Positions 6,038 to 8,455 of a DNA stretch of 8,455 nt are shown here, one piece after another (within the stretch, counting starts at the first letter, position 1; every line of letters starts with the position of its first letter). Under the pieces are notes generated by a model. It ran no database searches and had not been told where the DNA came from. It worked only from the letters and a program-made list of their open reading frames with translations. Location: NCBI GenBank assembly GCA_026692885.1, contig JAPLNJ010000728.1, forward strand, positions 1-8,455, in the 5' to 3' direction. The translations under genes were made by a program, and so were the position numbers. Source of the DNA: Planctomycetota bacterium. GTDB taxonomy: Bacteria; Planctomycetota; Planctomycetia; Pirellulales; Pirellulaceae.

Positions 6038-6169
6038 AGGGGGTCCAAGATGTCCACCGCAGTAGGGCTGACGCATCCCGCTCGCCAACCAGGCCTGGGA
6101 CGTGGCAACGCTCGGCCCACGCTGCAGGGAGTACGCCCCTCTGGCATTCCAGCCGCCGAAATGGATCGC

Positions 6170-6175
6170 TATACT
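6170..6175 (+). promoter_or_regulatory. Possible -10 box of hemL
   Basis: TATACT lies 39 bases upstream of the hemL ATG. The bases 17 bp further upstream (TTCCAG, 6147-6152) are a poor -35 match, so this is a weak call based on the -10 hexamer and its position. Confidence 0.25.
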
Positions 6176-6204
6176 GCCCACTCCGCTTGCCGTACGCCAA
6201 CCAC

Positions 6205-6208
6205 GGAG
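6205..6208 (+). promoter_or_regulatory. hemL: Ribosome binding site of hemL
   Basis: GGAG ends six bases before the ATG at 6215. The reading frame is open for more than 600 bases further upstream, so this site, together with family length, decides the start. Confidence 0.65.
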
Positions 6209-6214
6209 CAAACC

Positions 6215-7501
6215 ATGTCTCGCGAACGCAGCCACGCGATCTTCACTCGTGCCAAACAACTCATGCCCGGCGGTGTAAACAGTCCGGCCCGCGCGTTCGG
6301 CGCTGTCGGCGGCGAACCGCTCGTGATGGATCACGGAGACGGTGCCTATCTGTACGACGTCGACGGCAATCGCTACATCGACTACATCGGCTCCTGGGGC
6401 CCCATGATCCTCGGTCATGCACATCCGCGGGTGACCGCTGCCGTGCAGGCCGCCGTCCAACGCGGCACCAGTTTCGGTGCGCCCACCGAGGCGGAAAACG
6501 AACTGGCCGAATTGATCATCGATGCCGTGCCATCGGTCGAAAAAGTCCGTTTGGTCAATTCGGGCACCGAGGCCACGATGAGCGCCATTCGGTTGGCTCG
6601 CGGTTATACCGGCCGGGATGTGATCGTCAAATTCGCAGGTAACTACCACGGTCACGTGGACAGCCTGCTGGTCGCTGCCGGCAGTGCGGCTGCCACGCTG
6701 GCCGTGCCGGATTCGCCGGGCGTCACCGCCGGGACAAGCCGGGACACACTCGTCCTGCACTACAACGATGTCGCCGGTCTGCAGACGGCTTTTGCACGCC
6801 ACGGCTCCCGAATCGCCGGTGTCATTTTGGAGCCCGTTGTCGGTAACATGGGCTGTGTGGTCCCGCGGCGGGAATTCCTGACCGCCTTGCGGAGCTTGAC
6901 CCAACAGCATGGCGCGCTGCTGATCTTCGACGAGGTCATGACCGGCTTCCGCGTCGCGTTCGGCGGGGCGCAATCGCTGTTCGGCATCACCCCGGACTTA
7001 ACCACGTTGGGCAAGATTGTCGGCGGTGGTATGCCCCTCGGCGCCTACGGGGGCCAAGCAAAGATCATGGACCACGTGCTGCCGGCGGGTAAGGTGTTTC
7101 AGGCCGGCACGCTGAGTGGCAATCCGGTGGCCACGGCGGCAGGCATTGCGACGCTGCGGGCCTTGCGGGACGAATCGCCCTACGCGCGGCTGGAACAATT
7201 GAGCGCCCAGTTGGCTGCCGGCTTGGACGAAGCGGCGACCGCCGCGCGGGTGCCCCATACCGTCGTGCGTGTGGGCAGCATGCTGACGCTGTTCTTCAAT
7301 CCCGATCCCGTGATGGACTGGCGGGTGGCGAGCCATTGTGACAGAGCGCGGTTTGCAAAGTACTTTTGGGGCCTGATCGACCGCGGCGTGTATATGCCCT
7401 GCAGCCAGTTCGAGGCCTTGTTTGTCTCCGCCCAACACACCGACGCAGATATCGACGCCACGATCCGGGCGGCACGCGAAGTGTTGGCCAGCCTCGCGTG
7501 A
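6215..7501 (+). CDS. hemL: Glutamate-1-semialdehyde 2,1-aminomutase
   Basis: A 428-residue PLP enzyme that converts glutamate-1-semialdehyde to 5-aminolevulinate, the committed tetrapyrrole precursor of the C5 pathway, in the cytoplasm. It begins with the family hallmark MPGGVNSPARAF (17-28). SGTEA (116-120) forms part of the PLP phosphate site, IFDEVMTGFR (237-246) carries the aspartate that contacts the PLP ring nitrogen, and TLGKIVGGGMPLGAYGG (264-280) supplies the Schiff-base lysine, K267. FQAGTLSGNP (295-304) is also typical. Length matches the usual 425-432. The ATG at 6215 is preferred because it gives the normal N-terminus and has a ribosome binding site; upstream in-frame codons overlap hairpins and the divergent gene. 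No other heme gene is nearby. Confidence 0.98.
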   Translation: MSRERSHAIFTRAKQLMPGGVNSPARAFGAVGGEPLVMDHGDGAYLYDVDGNRYIDYIGSWGPMILGHAHPRVTAAVQAAVQRGTSFGAPTEAENELAELIIDAVPSVEKVRLVNSGTEATMSAIRLARGYTGRDVIVKFAGNYHGHVDSLLVAAGSAAATLAVPDSPGVTAGTSRDTLVLHYNDVAGLQTAFARHGSRIAGVILEPVVGNMGCVVPRREFLTALRSLTQQHGALLIFDEVMTGFRVAFGGAQSLFGITPDLTTLGKIVGGGMPLGAYGGQAKIMDHVLPAGKVFQAGTLSGNPVATAAGIATLRALRDESPYARLEQLSAQLAAGLDEAATAARVPHTVVRVGSMLTLFFNPDPVMDWRVASHCDRARFAKYFWGLIDRGVYMPCSQFEALFVSAQHTDADIDATIRAAREVLASLA

Positions 7502-7609
7502 GCGGACGCGGCCCCGAAACATCGGGCCGAAGTGCCAATCCGTCCTACGGTCAAACTACGGACTTGTTCTTTTCCAGCCACTAAGCGTGTTTCGCGGGCG
7601 TCTTGAAAA
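7502..7609. other. Downstream flank of hemL
   Basis: Short gene-free stretch after the hemL stop. TTGTTCTTTTCC (7564-7575) is the only pyrimidine-rich run on the plus strand, and no strong stem precedes it, so a classical intrinsic terminator is not evident. Confidence 0.4.
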
Positions 7610-7627
7610 GCGGTGACAAGTCACCGC
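7610..7627. terminator. Hairpin between convergent hemL and DUF4404 gene
   Basis: GCGGTGAC (7610-7617) and GTCACCGC (7620-7627) form a perfect 8-bp stem closed by AA, 11 nt past the DUF4404 stop. For minus-strand transcription it is followed by CTTTTCAAGAC, a short T-rich tract, so termination of the DUF4404 transcript is plausible. For hemL it lies about 110 nt downstream. The same core looks like a dispersed planctomycete repeat. Confidence 0.45.
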
Positions 7628-7637
7628 ACTCCAAAGG

Positions 7638-7913
7638 TCAGATGCCCATCTGCCCTAGACCGTCGACCAAACGGCTCAGCAGGCCGGTGAGCGTGGGATG
7701 CGACCCCTCGAACTCAGTGGCGGCGGCCTGCAACTGGTCGCGCAAGGTCTGTCGCTGCTGTTCCGCCTGCTCCTCTTCGTGCAACGCTGTGCGAATCTGC
7801 CGCATCGCGTCCTGCAGGACCTGACGGGCTTCGTCATCCACGGTCGGCAGCAAACGCAGTTCCTGCTCCAACTCCAAGACCGTGGCGCGCAGTTTTTCGA
7901 CATGCTCCGACAT
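7638..7913 (-). CDS. DUF4404 family small coiled-coil protein
   Basis: A 91-residue protein, predicted to be cytosolic and largely helical. Residues 1-70 are rich in Leu, Glu, Gln and Ala with heptad-like spacing, as in a coiled coil. The C-terminus reads EFEGSHPTLTGLLSRLVDGLGQMGI in two parts: EFEGSHPTLTGLL (67-79), then SRLVDGLGQMGI. An F-E-x-S-H-P-x-L-T segment followed by a short helix ending in G-I is what I associate with the DUF4404 family, whose members are about 85-95 residues and uncharacterised. AGAGG seven bases upstream supports the ATG at 7913 over the in-frame ATG at 7676 used by shorter readings in other frames. It is convergent with hemL and has no operon partner. Confidence 0.88.
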   Translation of the reverse strand: MSEHVEKLRATVLELEQELRLLPTVDDEARQVLQDAMRQIRTALHEEEQAEQQRQTLRDQLQAAATEFEGSHPTLTGLLSRLVDGLGQMGI

Positions 7914-7920
7914 GGACTAT

Positions 7921-7925
7921 CCTCT
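7921..7925 (-). promoter_or_regulatory. Ribosome binding site of the DUF4404 gene
   Basis: AGAGG on the minus strand, seven bases before the ATG at 7913. Confidence 0.6.
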
Positions 7926-7952
7926 GCTGATGGACGGAAATCACGGGGACTT

Positions 7953-7999
7953 CATTCCGTAGTTTCCAGTTCGGAATGTAGCTGCGAACTTGGAACTAC
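7953..7999. repeat. Overlapping inverted repeats in the DUF4404 leader
   Basis: CATTCCG (7953-7959) pairs with CGGAATG (7972-7978). A second inverted repeat, 7959-7973 with 7985-7999 (13 of 15), uses overlapping bases, so the two stems cannot form together. They lie 40-86 nt upstream of the DUF4404 start and would be in its mRNA leader if transcription starts further upstream. A regulatory switch is possible but speculative. Confidence 0.45.
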
Positions 8000-8085
8000 T
8001 GTCATTCGCTCTGGCGATTGATCGTACTCGTCTCTCACCCCCGACCTGGCCCGCGCAAAATTGGGGAGTCGGGCGTCAAACGGAT

Positions 8086-8335
8086 GGTCCTGTTTTCGTT
8101 CCGCCCCCATCCGGGCTTGCCCCGGTGGAGCGAGGTTTCTGGACTACGCCACGGGTCCGCAACCGCCTCACTTCTTCCGCCGCCTCCCGCCTCCCGCCCG
8201 CCGCCTCCGGCGGCGGGCGGGAGGCGGCGGAAGACAGCACGGCTGGCGCCTGCCGACGTAGTGGTCGAAACCCAATTCCACCGGGGCAAGCCCGGATGGG
8301 GACCAGACATGCCAAGCTAGAACAAAAGCCGGACC
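8086..8335. repeat. Nested palindromic element of about 250 bp
   Basis: Three layers of inverted repeat share one centre. Outer: 8086-8101 with 8320-8335 (13 of 16). Middle: 8105-8129 with 8277-8301 (25 of 25, arm CCCCATCCGGGCTTGCCCCG plus five bases). Inner: 8174-8205 with 8209-8233, where the right 25 nt pair perfectly except that the left arm carries an extra seven bases, a tandem CTCCCGC repeat. The loop is TCC. Between middle and inner layers, stretches near 8134-8150 and 8256-8273 also partly complement. Short open frames on both strands are by-products of the symmetry. It has the form of a MITE or fold-back element, and no transposase gene is present. Confidence 0.75.
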
Positions 8336-8391
8336 AGATCTCACCATTGCAAGGACTCTCGTGGATACAATTTTGCGGCTCTCACCCCCGA

Positions 8392-8421
8392 CCCCTCTCC
8401 CCGGAGTACCGGGGCGAGGGG
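8392..8421. repeat. GC-rich hairpin, 13-nt arms
   Basis: CCCCTCTCCCCGG (8392-8404) and CCGGGGCGAGGGG (8409-8421) pair at 12 of 13 positions around AGTA. The preceding CTCACCCCCGACC (8381-8393) also occurs at 8035-8047, so a unit of this repeat family appears on each side of the nested palindrome at 8086-8335. No gene is present from here to the end of the window. Confidence 0.6.
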
Positions 8422-8455
8422 AGATTCCTGTGGCAGACTCCTGAAGCCCGCCACT

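Noticed and set aside
5558..6214. In-frame 219-codon N-terminal extension of hemL
   Set aside because: It overlaps the divergent gene antisense and three hairpins, shows no known domain, and HemL proteins of normal length begin at the ATG at 6215, which has a ribosome binding site.
5489..6973. 494-codon minus-strand open frame
   Set aside because: Antisense to hemL and then out of frame over the 5' end of the Tat/TIM-barrel gene; no motif.
8018..8320. Open frames on both strands over the nested palindrome
   Set aside because: The proline- and arginine-rich translations mirror each other because the DNA is palindromic.

Overview
The window is GC-rich bacterial DNA that looks planctomycete, probably Pirellulales/Rhodopirellula-like. 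This is inferred from three things: two Tat-exported proteins, one of them a Gfo/Idh/MocA oxidoreductase of the type expanded in that phylum; an aldehyde dehydrogenase remnant resembling planctomycete versions; and intergenic DNA crowded with unrelated short palindromes. The assignment rests on recognition, not on a search.

Layout. 1-868 has no convincing gene and is a mosaic of inverted repeats, including a perfect 25-bp stem at 635-694. 869-1780 (minus) is a DUF58/von Willebrand A-like protein standing alone, without a MoxR ATPase beside it. 1781-1909 is its leader, with three compact hairpins. 1910-2373 (minus) is a frameshifted, internally deleted aldehyde dehydrogenase relic. 2374-2987 holds more repeats: a direct repeat flanking a hairpin, a 33-nt-arm hairpin, and a 23-nt-arm hairpin just upstream of the next ribosome binding site. 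2988-4391 (plus) is a Tat-signal Gfo/Idh/MocA oxidoreductase. 4392-4688 is a convergent intergenic region containing a MITE-like element with 30-bp terminal inverted repeats. 4689-5723 (minus) is a Tat-signal protein with the look of a TIM barrel and no assigned function. 5724-6214 is a divergent promoter region with a possible sigma70-type promoter for the minus gene and a cluster of hairpins. 6215-7501 (plus) is hemL, glutamate-1-semialdehyde aminotransferase. 7638-7913 (minus) is a small DUF4404 coiled-coil protein, convergent with hemL. 7914-8455 is repeat-rich, dominated by a nested palindrome of about 250 bp.

Working relationships. No multi-gene operon is visible: every intact gene is separated from its neighbours by more than 100 bp and most neighbours are convergent or divergent. 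HemL supplies 5-aminolevulinate for tetrapyrroles by the C5 route. The two Tat substrates would act outside the cytoplasm, plausibly on sugars or sugar derivatives. The DUF58 protein would act in the cytoplasm.

I found no defence system, CRISPR array, transposase gene, tRNA or rRNA, and no evidence of a new multi-gene system. The most unusual content is the density and variety of palindromic elements (every intergenic gap has at least one, apparently from several sequence families), followed by the uncharacterised Tat/TIM-barrel protein and the aldehyde dehydrogenase relic.
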